Assembly (NCBI RefSeq): GCF_021725675.1
Contig: NZ_JAKJPO010000005.1
Coordinates: forward strand, 62,001-126,000
DNA: 64,000 bases
Direction: 5' to 3'
Source of the DNA: Marilutibacter chinensis
Lineage (GTDB): Bacteria > Pseudomonadota > Gammaproteobacteria > Xanthomonadales > Xanthomonadaceae
Below are positions 27,982-37,341 of this stretch, one piece after another. Under the pieces are notes generated by a model. That model searched no databases and had not been told where the DNA came from. It saw nothing but the letters and a program-made list of their open reading frames with translations. Position numbers and translations under genes: made by a program. Within the stretch, counting starts at the first letter, position 1, and every line of letters begins with the position of its first letter.

Positions 27982-29318
27982 CTATTGCTCGGCCGACGCC
28001 GGGTACGCGCGCGGCAGGCCGCCCTGTTCGCGCGGCGGCTGCGGACGCAGGTAGCGGTCGCGCAGCTCGGTCTGGCGGCTGCGCATCGGCACCGCGCGAC
28101 CGTTCATCCATACCTGCAGCGCGACGGCATTGACCTCCAGCGGATCGCCGCTCCACAGCACCAGGTCGGCGCGCTGGCCGACTGCGATGCGGCCGGCCTG
28201 GTCGGCCAGCCCCAGTGCCTGCGCCGGTACCGAGGTCAGTCCGGCCAGTCCCTTTTCCCACGGCAATCCATGGGCCACCGCGTTGCCGGCCAGCTGGCGG
28301 ATCTTGCGCGCGTTGTGCGATGCGTCGCCGCCCTGGGTGAAGCCGACCTGCACCCCGGCCGCGGCCAGCCGCGCGGCGTTCTGGAAGCTGGAATGGATCG
28401 CATCGAAGCTGGACGGCAGGTTCGCGAGCGGATCGACGAACACCGGCACCTTCGCCGCGGCGATCTCGCTGGCCAGCGGCCAGGCCTCGGCACCGCCGGC
28501 GATCGCGATGCGCACGTTCTGGCGCCTGGACCAGCGCAGCAGCTGGCGGATGTCGGCGGCACGGTCCACGTCGACCATCACCCGGCCGCCGCCATCGAGG
28601 TAGCGCAGCAGGGTACGGCGTCCGGCCGGCGTCAGCAGGGCGGCGTTGGCGTCGGCCGGGATCCGCCCGCGCGCCTCGTCGACCAGTTGGTCGAGCAGCA
28701 TCCATTGCGCCGCGCGCGATTTGCCGCTCAATCCGGAGGCACCGCCGCCGAGCTGCACGAACAGCACGCGGTCGCCGATCGGGTCGGCGCTGCCGTCCAG
28801 CCGCACGGTACCGCCCTGGCCGCCGACGATCGATCCACCCTCCGGGCTGCCGGCGCCAAGCAGGGTCCAGCCGATGCCCTCGATGCGGTTGACCGGCACC
28901 AGCACCGACGCCGGGTTGTAGGCGAAGGTGACGTCGAACTCCGGCCGCACCACCATCTGCTTGGTCTCCGCGCCGAACGCGAGCGACGCGTCGACCGTGC
29001 TCTCCTCCGCGGAAACCTCCTCCAGGCCGATCCCGGTGATGCCGCCGAACAGCGTCGGGGTCAGGTGGCGGCCGCCGGCGTCGATCACCTCGACGCCGGG
29101 CATCGCGGAACGGTTGCAGGTGTCCGCATGACCCGGGGATACCTCCCGCACCACGCCGCCGGAAACCAGCACGCAGCCGGTCTCCAGCCGCTCGCTCTCC
29201 GCCGCGTTCTGCGCGGTGCCGGTGTGGACCCGGGCGTTGCGGATCAGCAGGTCCTGGGCCGCCGCGGGGGCGCAGAAGGCGAGGGCGGCCGCGGCGAGCG
29301 CGGTCAGGCTGAAGCGCT

Positions 29319-29322
<4 letters not shown>
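27982..29322 (-). CDS. Amidohydrolase-family protein lacking the metal-binding HxH motif
   Basis: 446 residues with a signal peptide (MKRFSLTALAAAALAFCAPAAAQ). The fold order matches its upstream neighbour at 29319-30797: a small beta domain (LLIRNARVHTG, GGVVREVSPG), a barrel, then the closing AGRIAVGQRADLVLWSGDPLEV block. At the place of the catalytic HxH, however, it reads LTPTLFGGITGIGLEE with no His, and later barrel ligands are also not evident. It is therefore probably non-catalytic, perhaps a partner subunit of the neighbouring enzyme. Its ATG overlaps the neighbour's stop by four bases (ATGA), so the two are translationally coupled. The missing motif is seen; the partner role is inference. 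Confidence 0.85.
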
Positions 29323-30797
<1,475 letters not shown>

Positions 30798-30964
30798 GTC
30801 GGCAATTCCCCAGTGAAGCGGTGGACAACCCAGCGACCGTAGAGGCCTGCGCCTGCGGTGCCAACCCTGACGAAGGTCATGGGCGGGCCGGGCGTCGGAC
30901 AGGGGGCGGCGAAATACGCGACAGCCCCTAAGATGGCGGGGTTCCCCGCACCGACCCATGTCCC

Positions 30965-31741
30965 ATGAAACACAAAGAAGAAATCGTCGAGAACTGGCTG
31001 CCGCGCTACACCGGGGTACCGCTGGACGCGTTCGGCGAGCACATCCTGCTGACCAACTTCGGCGGCTATCTGAACGTGTTCGCGCGCCTGACCGGCGCAG
31101 AGATCGTCGGCATCGACCGGCCGATGCCCAGCGCGACCGCCGACGGCATCACCATGATCAACTTCGGCATGGGCAGCCCCAATGCCGCCACCGTGATGGA
31201 CCTGCTGTCGGCGATCTGCCCGAAGGCGGTGCTGTTCCTCGGCAAGTGCGGCGGGCTGAAGAAGAAGAACCAGCTCGGTGACCTGATCCTGCCGATCGCG
31301 GCGATCCGCGGCGAGGGCACCAGCGACGACTACCTGCCGCCGGAGGTGCCGGCATTGCCGGCGTTCGCGCTGCAGCGTGCGGTCTCGACGATGATCCGCG
31401 ACCTTGAGCACGATTACTGGACCGGTACCGTCTACACCACCAACCGCCGGGTCTGGGAACACGACGACGCGTTCAAGGAGCGGCTGCGCGCGATGCGCTG
31501 CATGGCGATCGACATGGAAACCGCGACCGTGTTCGCCGCCGGCTTCGCCAACCGTATCCCCTGCGGTGCGCTGCTGCTGGTCTCCGACCAGCCGATGATC
31601 CCGGAAGGGGTGAAGACCGAGGCCTCCGATGCCCGGGTCAGTGCCGACTACGTCGATGCCCACATCAACGTCGGCATCGAGGCGCTGCGGCTGATCCGCC
31701 GCCACGGCAAATCGGTCCGCCACCTGCGCTTCGACGAATGA
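30965..31741 (+). CDS. AMP nucleosidase (short form)
   Basis: 258 residues, PNP/UDP-phosphorylase superfamily. Cleaves AMP to adenine and ribose 5-phosphate. The nucleoside-binding strand NFGMGSPNAATVMDLL, the glycine turn VLFLGKCGGLKK, and the purine/ribose site with MAIDMETATVFAAGF followed by LLLVSDQPM are all visible. It lacks the N-terminal regulatory domain of the 480-residue E. coli Amn, matching the compact bacterial form. The stop overlaps the next ATG (ATGA), so it is coupled to the GNAT gene. It is divergent from the amidohydrolase pair. Confidence 0.92.
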   Translation: MKHKEEIVENWLPRYTGVPLDAFGEHILLTNFGGYLNVFARLTGAEIVGIDRPMPSATADGITMINFGMGSPNAATVMDLLSAICPKAVLFLGKCGGLKKKNQLGDLILPIAAIRGEGTSDDYLPPEVPALPAFALQRAVSTMIRDLEHDYWTGTVYTTNRRVWEHDDAFKERLRAMRCMAIDMETATVFAAGFANRIPCGALLLVSDQPMIPEGVKTEASDARVSADYVDAHINVGIEALRLIRRHGKSVRHLRFDE

Positions 31742-32274
31742 GCGCGGTCCCGGTCGAGGTCCGGGTCCGCCCGGCCAGCGCAAGCGACGCAGACGCGCTC
31801 GCCCTGGTCGGCGCGGCGAGCTTCCTGGAGACCTTCGCCGGCGTGCTCGACGGCGCCGACATCCTCGCCCACTGCCGCCGCCAGCACGCTGTGCAGGTCT
31901 ACGTCGACTGGCTGGAGCGCGCCGATGCCGCGCTGTGGCTGGCCGAGACAGCCCTCGGCGCCGCGCCGGTCGGCTACGCGGTGCTGACCCCGGCGGCGCT
32001 GCCGTTGCCCGATCCGCAGGACGACGACCTCGAACTGAAGCGGATCTACCTGTTGCACCGCTTCCACGGGGGCGGGCTGGGCGCGCGGCTGCTGCAGGCG
32101 GCGGTCGAGGAGGCCCGCCGGCGCGGCAGCCGGCGGCTGGCACTGGGCGTATACGCCGGCAACGTGCGGGCGCAGGCGTTCTACCGGCGCGCCGGTTTCG
32201 CCGTGGTCGGCGAGCGCCGGTTCCAGATCGGCGAGCGGCAGTACGACGACGCGGTCATGGCCCGGGATCTGTGA
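31738..32274 (+). CDS. GNAT-family N-acetyltransferase
   Basis: 178 residues. The GNAT fold is shown by VRVRPASASDADALALVG at the start, ELKRIYLLHRFHGGGLGARLLQ (acetyl-CoA loop in the R/Q-x-x-G-x-G/A pattern) and LGVYAGNVRAQAFYRRAGF near the end. The subgroup resembles YkwB/PhnO-like small-molecule acetyltransferases. It shares four bases with the AMP nucleosidase stop, so the two are expressed together. The substrate is unknown. Confidence 0.88.
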   Translation: MSAVPVEVRVRPASASDADALALVGAASFLETFAGVLDGADILAHCRRQHAVQVYVDWLERADAALWLAETALGAAPVGYAVLTPAALPLPDPQDDDLELKRIYLLHRFHGGGLGARLLQAAVEEARRRGSRRLALGVYAGNVRAQAFYRRAGFAVVGERRFQIGERQYDDAVMARDL

Positions 32275-32401
32275 CCGCCGGCGAGGCGGTTCGCAGTGTC
32301 TGAGACCTCCAGCGGGCACACTATCGGCACGGAAAAGTACCGACTACGGGCGCGTGCATGGGGCACGCGGTGGCAGGATCGGCAACGAGGAGCGGGAACG
32401 G

Positions 32402-33025
32402 ATGGAAAAGCTGCTGTATCTGATCGTCGGCGCTGCGCTGACCTGGGCGTTCTACTTCGTCCAGCGACGGGTCGAGCGGCGGGGCGAGGTCGACGCGATC
32501 GAGCGTCACCAGAAGCTGCTCGCGCTGATGCGCGGCCTGGAGACGGCCGAGACCAGTCTCGAGGAGCTGCGCCGTTTCGAGCATCGGCTGCTCGGCCGTG
32601 CCGAGACCGCCGCGCGGATCGCCGACAACTACTTCAGCAAGGCCGAGGAGGTCGCACGGCATGCCCGCGAGGACGAGGCGCCGGTCAATGCGATCGACCA
32701 CGAGGCGACGCTGGCCTTCCGCCGCACCGATGCCGAACTCGACTGCGTGGTCGCGCACCTGCGCCGGCAGCTCGACGGCGAGGCCCTGCATACGTTCGAA
32801 CAGGCGCATGCGCGCTGGCTCGATTACCGCGAGCGCTATGCCCGCTTCATCGCCGCGTCCTATTCCGGCGGCGCGCTGCGCCCGCTGATCCACGCGGTGA
32901 CGCTGGAAAGCGTGACCCTGGCCTGGATCAGCGAGTTGGAGATGCAGCTGGGCGACGAGGACGAGGACGGCGATGGCGAGGACGGCGGCGATGCGACCGA
33001 GCCGGAGGCCGAGGCTGGCGCTTGA
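32402..33025 (+). CDS. Membrane-anchored LprI/DUF1311-like protein
   Basis: 207 residues, start ATG at 32402 with a GAGGAG site. One membrane segment (LLYLIVGAALTWAFYFVQ) opens the protein. A charged coiled region (about 25-90) follows, then a domain with the LprI/DUF1311 pattern of a helical pair with L-x-x-A-x-x-x-W-x-x-Y/R-R: FEQAHARWLDYRERYARF followed by YSGGALRPLIHAVTLESVT. The usual cysteines are missing. The tail is very acidic (Asp/Glu/Gly). LprI-type domains occur in lysozyme inhibitors. A frameshifted relative lies at 60242-61422: LLGRAETAARIADNYFSKAE here aligns with LLGKPVEQAVATATY-FIERAE there. It is coupled to the next gene through overlapping stop and start. Function unknown. 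Confidence 0.75.
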   Translation: MEKLLYLIVGAALTWAFYFVQRRVERRGEVDAIERHQKLLALMRGLETAETSLEELRRFEHRLLGRAETAARIADNYFSKAEEVARHAREDEAPVNAIDHEATLAFRRTDAELDCVVAHLRRQLDGEALHTFEQAHARWLDYRERYARFIAASYSGGALRPLIHAVTLESVTLAWISELEMQLGDEDEDGDGEDGGDATEPEAEAGA

Positions 33026-33561
33026 ACGTCGTTGACGCATGGCCCTGGCTGGCGCTGGGGACGTTGCCGTTGGCCGCTGCGACCGGGCGGCTGGTGATCG
33101 AGCGCAGAGCGGCGTCGGAGCCGCTGTCGCCGCCATGGCAGGCGCAGGCCTGGGACGCGACCCGCGATGCGGTACTTTGCGCCGCGCTGTTCGTGCTGCT
33201 CGGCCCGCCGGTCGGGACCCTGGCGTTGTGGCTGGCGCTGTTGATCTTCGCCGAAGGGTCCGGCGTCCCGGCGCAGGAGGCATTGCAGGCCGGCCTGTTG
33301 ATGCTGCCGTTCGGCTGGATCTTCGGAGGCGTGCAGGCTGCAGTCGCGGGCATGGTCGCCGGGCTGCTGCGTCCGCTCGGCGGCGGCCTGCTGGCCCATG
33401 CGCTGGTGCTGGCCGCCGCGCTTGTGGCGTCGATCTGCGTGGCGTTCGTGCTGGGCATCGCCGATGCCCGGGGCGGAGCCGGCGTCGCGCGCGTGCTGAT
33501 GCTGCCGGCGCTGGTCGCGACGCCCGTCTGCATGTGGGCGCTGCACCGCAGGCGCGGATGA
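33022..33561 (+). CDS. Small integral membrane protein of unknown function
   Basis: About 179 residues, read from a TTG at 33022 that overlaps the TGA of the LprI-like gene (TTGA). No ATG or GTG start gives a plausible N-terminus. Four to five hydrophobic helices are seen: WLALGTLPLAAATG, AVLCAALFVLLGPPVGTLALWLALL, LLMLPFGWIFGGVQAAVAGMVA, LAHALVLAAALVASICVAFVLG and VLMLPALVATPVCMWAL. It ends in basic residues. It probably works with the preceding membrane-anchored protein, given the coupling. No family was recognised. Confidence 0.65.
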   Translation: MNVVDAWPWLALGTLPLAAATGRLVIERRAASEPLSPPWQAQAWDATRDAVLCAALFVLLGPPVGTLALWLALLIFAEGSGVPAQEALQAGLLMLPFGWIFGGVQAAVAGMVAGLLRPLGGGLLAHALVLAAALVASICVAFVLGIADARGGAGVARVLMLPALVATPVCMWALHRRRG

Positions 33562-33660
33562 GCCGCTCCGCGATGCGGACCGCGAAATCGCCGCGGTCTA
33601 CCGGGATCGGCCGGCAGGCCCTATGGTAGGGCGCCCACGCAAGCAACGAGGTGTATTGCC

Positions 33661-34203
33661 GTGAACGTGACCGCAAGGGAAGTCGTCGATTTCTGGCGCG
33701 ATGCCGGGCCGGAACGCTGGTTCGCCAAGGACGAGACCTTCGACGACATGTGCGAGATGGCGTTCGAGGATGCAATGGACGATGCCGCCGCCGGCAAGGG
33801 CGAGGCCTGGATGGGCTCGGCCGAGGGCGCGCTCGCGCTGGTGCTGCTGCTCGACCAGATGCCGCGCAACATCCATCGCGGCACCGCCAGGGCGTTCGCC
33901 TACGACGAGATGGCGCGCCGCTACGCCGCCGAGGCGGTCGATCGCGGCTACGACGCCGAGGTCGATCCGGCGCTGCGGGTGTTCTTCTACCTGCCGTTCG
34001 AGCATTCCGAGGACCTGGCCGACCAGGAGCGTTCGGTCGAGCTGCACCGCAACCTGGACGGCGAGGACGTCGAGAAGTGGGCGGTGCTGCACAAGGAGAT
34101 CATCGAACGCTTCGGCCGTTTCCCGCACCGCAACGCCGTGCTCGGCCGCGAGACCACCGCCGAAGAGCAGGCCTGGCTCGACGCCGGCGGATTCAGGGGC
34201 TGA
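33661..34203 (+). CDS. DUF924-family protein
   Basis: 180 residues, start GTG at 33661 with a GAGGTG site upstream. Family blocks are unmistakable: VVDFWRDAGPERWFAKD at the N-terminus, ALALVLLLDQMPRNIHRGTARAFAYD in the middle, and FFYLPFEHSEDLADQERSVEL towards the end. The all-helical fold is TPR-like. Its biochemical role is not established. It lies about 100 bp after the membrane gene and converges with the AraC-type gene. Confidence 0.9.
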   Translation: MNVTAREVVDFWRDAGPERWFAKDETFDDMCEMAFEDAMDDAAAGKGEAWMGSAEGALALVLLLDQMPRNIHRGTARAFAYDEMARRYAAEAVDRGYDAEVDPALRVFFYLPFEHSEDLADQERSVELHRNLDGEDVEKWAVLHKEIIERFGRFPHRNAVLGRETTAEEQAWLDAGGFRG

Positions 34204-34224
34204 TTCCGCGGACCGCTTCCAGCC

Positions 34225-35064
34225 TCAGCGGCCGGTCGCACGCCCCTGCAGCGATTTCAGCCACGCCCTCGGCGCGACTCCGCAGTGCTGGCTGAACGCG
34301 CGCGACAGCGCGGTCGCGCTGCCGTAGCCGACCGCCTCGGCGGCCAGCCCGAGGGGGCGGCCACGACGCAGCAGGTCCTGCGCCAGTGCGATCCGGTAGC
34401 CGGCGAGGTAGGCCGCGGGCGTCTGGCCGACGGTACGTGCGAACGCCTCGGCAAAGCGGCTGCGCGACATCCCGGCGCACGCGGCCAGGGCTGGCAGCGT
34501 CCAAGCTCTCTGCGGCGACTCGTGCATCGCGGTCAACGCCCGCGCCAGTTGGGGATCGGCCAGACCCGCCAGCGGACCCTCATCGAGCCGGCCCTGGTCC
34601 ATCAGCCGGCGCAGCACCATCACCAGCACCACCTCGAACAGGCGGTCGACCACGTGGCGGTGCCCGCACAGGCCGCCGAACGCCTCCTCGAACAGCAGCT
34701 CCGGCACCCCGGCGCCTCCGGCCAGCTCATCCAGCGGCATCACCACCACCGGCGGCAGCGCGCGGGTGACCGGATTGTCCGGCGTCGCGCCGAGGCGGAC
34801 GTTGGCGCAGGCCATGTCGGCGCCGTGTTGCGGATCGGTGACCAGGCGATGCGCACGTGGCCGCGGATACAGCAGCAGGCTCGGCACCTCGATCAGGTCG
34901 CGGGCGTCGCCGCCGTGCCAGACCTCGACCGGCCCGCGGCGGATCAGGTGCAACTGGCCGGCGTCCGCATGCTCGGGGAAATCGTTGATCCCGCACAGCG
35001 GGCCGGAGTGGAACATGCCGGCGCTGACACTGAAGCGCTGGAGCAGGGCGTGCAGTCGGTCCAT
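34225..35064 (-). CDS. AraC-family transcriptional regulator (cupin sensor)
   Basis: 279 residues, start ATG at 35064. The N-terminal half is an AraC cupin of the RCS/AraC_binding_2 kind (GMFHSGPLCGINDFPEHADAGQLHLIRRGPVEV) and the C-terminal 100 residues hold two helix-turn-helix units (LPALAACAGMSRSRFAEAFARTVGQTPAAYL and GLAAEAVGYGSATALSRAFSQHCGVAPRAWL). It is divergent from the AhpD-like gene at 35203, which it most likely controls. The inducer is unknown. Confidence 0.92.
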   Translation of the reverse strand: MDRLHALLQRFSVSAGMFHSGPLCGINDFPEHADAGQLHLIRRGPVEVWHGGDARDLIEVPSLLLYPRPRAHRLVTDPQHGADMACANVRLGATPDNPVTRALPPVVVMPLDELAGGAGVPELLFEEAFGGLCGHRHVVDRLFEVVLVMVLRRLMDQGRLDEGPLAGLADPQLARALTAMHESPQRAWTLPALAACAGMSRSRFAEAFARTVGQTPAAYLAGYRIALAQDLLRRGRPLGLAAEAVGYGSATALSRAFSQHCGVAPRAWLKSLQGRATGR

Positions 35065-35202
35065 GGAGGGGCTTGAGATCCGGAGGCGAGTTCTGGACGA
35101 TTTGTTTGATATTTCGGACTATACGTGACTTCAGGTCTCGTGATCTGCGCGACATTGGCGTGGCGCCGCTTCCGGCGTCCACCCCCTTCAAGGAGAAACC
35201 CC

Positions 35203-35748
35203 ATGTCCCGCATTCCGATGACCACCGTCGACACCGCGCCCGCCGCCAGCCGCCCTCAGCTTGACGCGATCAAGGGCGCCTTCGGCGTCGTTCCGAACAT
35301 GTTCCGCACTGTCGCGCAGTCGCCGGCGGCGTTGGCGGCGCTGTGGGGCAGCTTCGGTGCGCTGGGCTCCGGCCGCCTGCCGGCGAAGCTCGGCGAGCAG
35401 ATCGCGGTGGCGGTCGCCAATCGCAACGCGTGCGGCTATTGCCTGGCCGCGCACACCGCGCTGGGTCGCAAGGCCGGCGCCAGTGCCGAGGAAATGGCCC
35501 GGGCCCAGTCCGGCCACAGCGACGACCCGGCGACCGCGGCGGCACTGGCGTTCGCGCTGAAGGTGGTCGAGCGCCGCGCCCGGCTCGACGACGCCGACGT
35601 GCAGGCCCTGCGCGACGCCGGCTTCGACGACGAGGCGATCGTCGAGATCCTCGCCCATGTCGCGCTGAACCTGTTCACCAACTACGTCAACATCGCATTC
35701 GACGTGCCGCTGGACTTCCCGCAGGTCGCGTTGCGCCGCGCCGCCTGA
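35203..35748 (+). CDS. AhpD-like carboxymuconolactone decarboxylase-family protein
   Basis: 181 residues, start ATG at 35203 with AAGGAG 8 nt upstream. The core motif of AhpD-type peroxidases is complete: GEQIAVAVANRNACGYCLAAH with Cys77, Cys80 and His84 and the upstream Glu. Helical repeats on either side match the CMD fold. It probably acts as a thiol peroxidase or in related redox defence. It is divergent from the AraC regulator, and a strong stem-loop follows immediately. Confidence 0.9.
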   Translation: MSRIPMTTVDTAPAASRPQLDAIKGAFGVVPNMFRTVAQSPAALAALWGSFGALGSGRLPAKLGEQIAVAVANRNACGYCLAAHTALGRKAGASAEEMARAQSGHSDDPATAAALAFALKVVERRARLDDADVQALRDAGFDDEAIVEILAHVALNLFTNYVNIAFDVPLDFPQVALRRAA

Positions 35749-35757
35749 GGCCGCGAT

Positions 35758-35797
35758 GCAGACGGCCCGCGCCCCAGCCGGGACGCGGGCCGTCTGC
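35758..35797. terminator. Stem-loop terminator after the AhpD-like gene
   Basis: A perfect 14-bp stem, GCAGACGGCCCGCG at 35758-35771 and CGCGGGCCGTCTGC at 35784-35797, encloses a 12-nt loop 9 bp after the stop codon. Only TTGT follows, so the U-tract is weak. It still fits an intrinsic terminator or mRNA 3' stabiliser. Confidence 0.7.
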
Positions 35798-35920
35798 TTG
35801 TGAGGCCGATATCCAATCGATATGCAGATGATCAGTTGAAAGCGCTCGCTGCTCCAAGCGTTCCGCTGTGACGAGAGCGGCAATTGAGATGCCACTTGAT
35901 CAAGTGATATCCGGACTCAA

Positions 35921-36265
35921 TCAGGGTCCTTCTACGGCAGCCGCCTGTCCAGGTGTCGCTCCATGCTTCTCAGCAAGCGCTGTGGCGGCGTCTCGAACTT
36001 TACGGATAGCTGCCTTGTCGCCTCTGAGTGGGAGCTTCCAGTCATTGAATGCCCCGCTCGCGAACGGGACATGTAAACAGCCATTCGCGACATGCGTCGT
36101 GTGCTTGTCGGTCGCCAGTGAACGACCTCGGCCGGTCTTTGCCCGTCTGATAGAGGGTGGCAATGTCGTTTCCGGAGCCGGTGATAGTCCGAGGACGCGT
36201 CGGAGAACGTCATCCTCAGTCTCCCCAGACTTCCCCAACTTGACGATCTCGTCCCATACAGGCTG
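35921..36265 (-). pseudogene. Remnant of a ribbon-helix-helix-like gene with C-terminal domain
   Basis: On the minus strand the frame reads QPVWDEIVKLGKSGETEDD followed by VLRRVLGL, the pattern of proteins that open with a short strand and the motif GK-GET-DDVLRR, resembling RHH-type DNA-binding or antitoxin modules. It then runs through LATDKHTTHVANGCLHVPF and DKAAIRKVRDAATALAEKHGAT before a stop. There is no proper start codon (only a TTG at 36238, without a ribosome site), and upstream the frame runs into a terminator. So the N-terminus is missing and the C-terminus looks shortened. It stands alone in the otherwise empty stretch 35798-36324. The family impression comes from memory of similar proteins and is not certain. 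Confidence 0.45.
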
Positions 36266-36324
36266 GGAACTAGAAGTAAAAGGTGCGCAACCAGATGGAG
36301 TGATTCGGTCGGCGTGAAGACAAC

Positions 36325-36352
36325 AAAAAAGCGTCGAGTTGCCTCGACGCTT
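36325..36352 (-). terminator. Rho-independent terminator of the glutaredoxin-fusion gene
   Basis: On the minus strand: AAGCGTCGAG, loop GCAA, CTCGACGCTT followed by a run of six T (A-run at 36325-36330 on the plus strand). The 10-bp perfect stem with U-tract lies 26 bp after the stop of the gene at 36378-37307. Confidence 0.9.
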
Positions 36353-36377
36353 GTGGTCCGGAATGAGGGGTAAGTGC

Positions 36378-37307
36378 TCAGTAGCGCGCGATCGAGCTGT
36401 CGAGATCGGCCCAGGCGTCGATGCCGCCTTCGACGTTGTAGAGCTCGCGGAAGCCGAGGCCGCGGAAGTGCTCGGCCGCCTGCGCGCTGCGCCCGCCGTG
36501 GTGGCACAGGAAGGCGATCGGCGTGCCCTTGTCGAGCGTCTCCAGCCGCTGCATGCCGCCCTCGTCGAGGGTCGAGAACGGAAGGCTGACCGAGGCCAGT
36601 TCGCGTTCGGCAGCCGGACGCACGTCGACCAGGGTCAGGGTGCCGGCGGCGACCCGTTCGGCGGCGTCGGCCGGTGTGATCGCCTGGACCTTCGGCGGCG
36701 CGTTCGGGTTGTCGATCACCAGTCCGCGGCCGCGTTCGTCGTCGACCCAGTCGATCGACAGGCCGTCGGCGCGACGCACGCCGGCCAGGTCGAACTGCAG
36801 GCGCAGGCCGTCGATCTCGACCGCGATCGCGTTGGCGTCGGCCGGCGCCAGTTGCAGGCGGGTCTGGAAACGCGGGTCGACCTCGACCTGCACCGCGTAG
36901 CCTTCGCCGGCGTTGGCGGCGGCCTCGCGCAGCATCTGCCGCGCGGCCGTGGTCACGCTGACCTTCGGCGGGGAGCGGTCCGGGGCCGGCAGTCCGAGCA
37001 CGCCGTGCAGCTCGCCGGAATTCAGCATCTGCTCGACGATGTCGCTGCCACCGACCAGCTCACCGTCGATGTACAGCTGCGGGATCGTCGGCCACTGGCC
37101 GTATTCCTTGATGCCCTCGCGGATTTCCGGGTCGGACAGCACGTCGATATGGGCGTAGCCATCCGGCAGCAGCGCGTTCAGCGCACCGGCGGCCTTGGCC
37201 GAGAAGCCGCATTGCGGCGCATCTGGCGCGCCTTTCATGAACAGGACGACCCTGTTCGATTGCAGCAGGGACTCGATGCGCGAGCGCACGGCGGGGGCGA
37301 GGGACAT
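36378..37307 (-). CDS. Monothiol glutaredoxin / A-type-like / rhodanese fusion protein
   Basis: 309 residues, start ATG at 37307. Three domains: a Grx4-type monothiol glutaredoxin (about 1-105) with active site CGFS at 33-36 in APQCGFSAKA, and WPTIPQLYIDGELVGGSDIV; a central domain (about 115-210) opening VSVTTAARQMLREAA and reading like a HesB/IscA-type A domain, but without the three cysteines of iron-sulfur carriers; and a C-terminal rhodanese domain with the active-site loop CHHGGRS (Cys268). Grx4 proteins carry 2Fe-2S clusters and rhodanese supplies sulfane sulfur, so the fusion suggests iron-sulfur work. It is a single-gene unit with its own terminator. Confidence 0.9.
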   Translation of the reverse strand: MSLAPAVRSRIESLLQSNRVVLFMKGAPDAPQCGFSAKAAGALNALLPDGYAHIDVLSDPEIREGIKEYGQWPTIPQLYIDGELVGGSDIVEQMLNSGELHGVLGLPAPDRSPPKVSVTTAARQMLREAAANAGEGYAVQVEVDPRFQTRLQLAPADANAIAVEIDGLRLQFDLAGVRRADGLSIDWVDDERGRGLVIDNPNAPPKVQAITPADAAERVAAGTLTLVDVRPAAERELASVSLPFSTLDEGGMQRLETLDKGTPIAFLCHHGGRSAQAAEHFRGLGFRELYNVEGGIDAWADLDSSIARY

Positions 37308-37341
37308 GTCGGGATACCGTGGGGCGTGGGAGCCCACCATT

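Noticed and set aside
35868..36317. Plus-strand open frame in the gap after the AhpD-like gene
   Set aside because: Ser/Arg-rich with no domain. The minus-strand reading of the same region is more protein-like and was annotated as a remnant.
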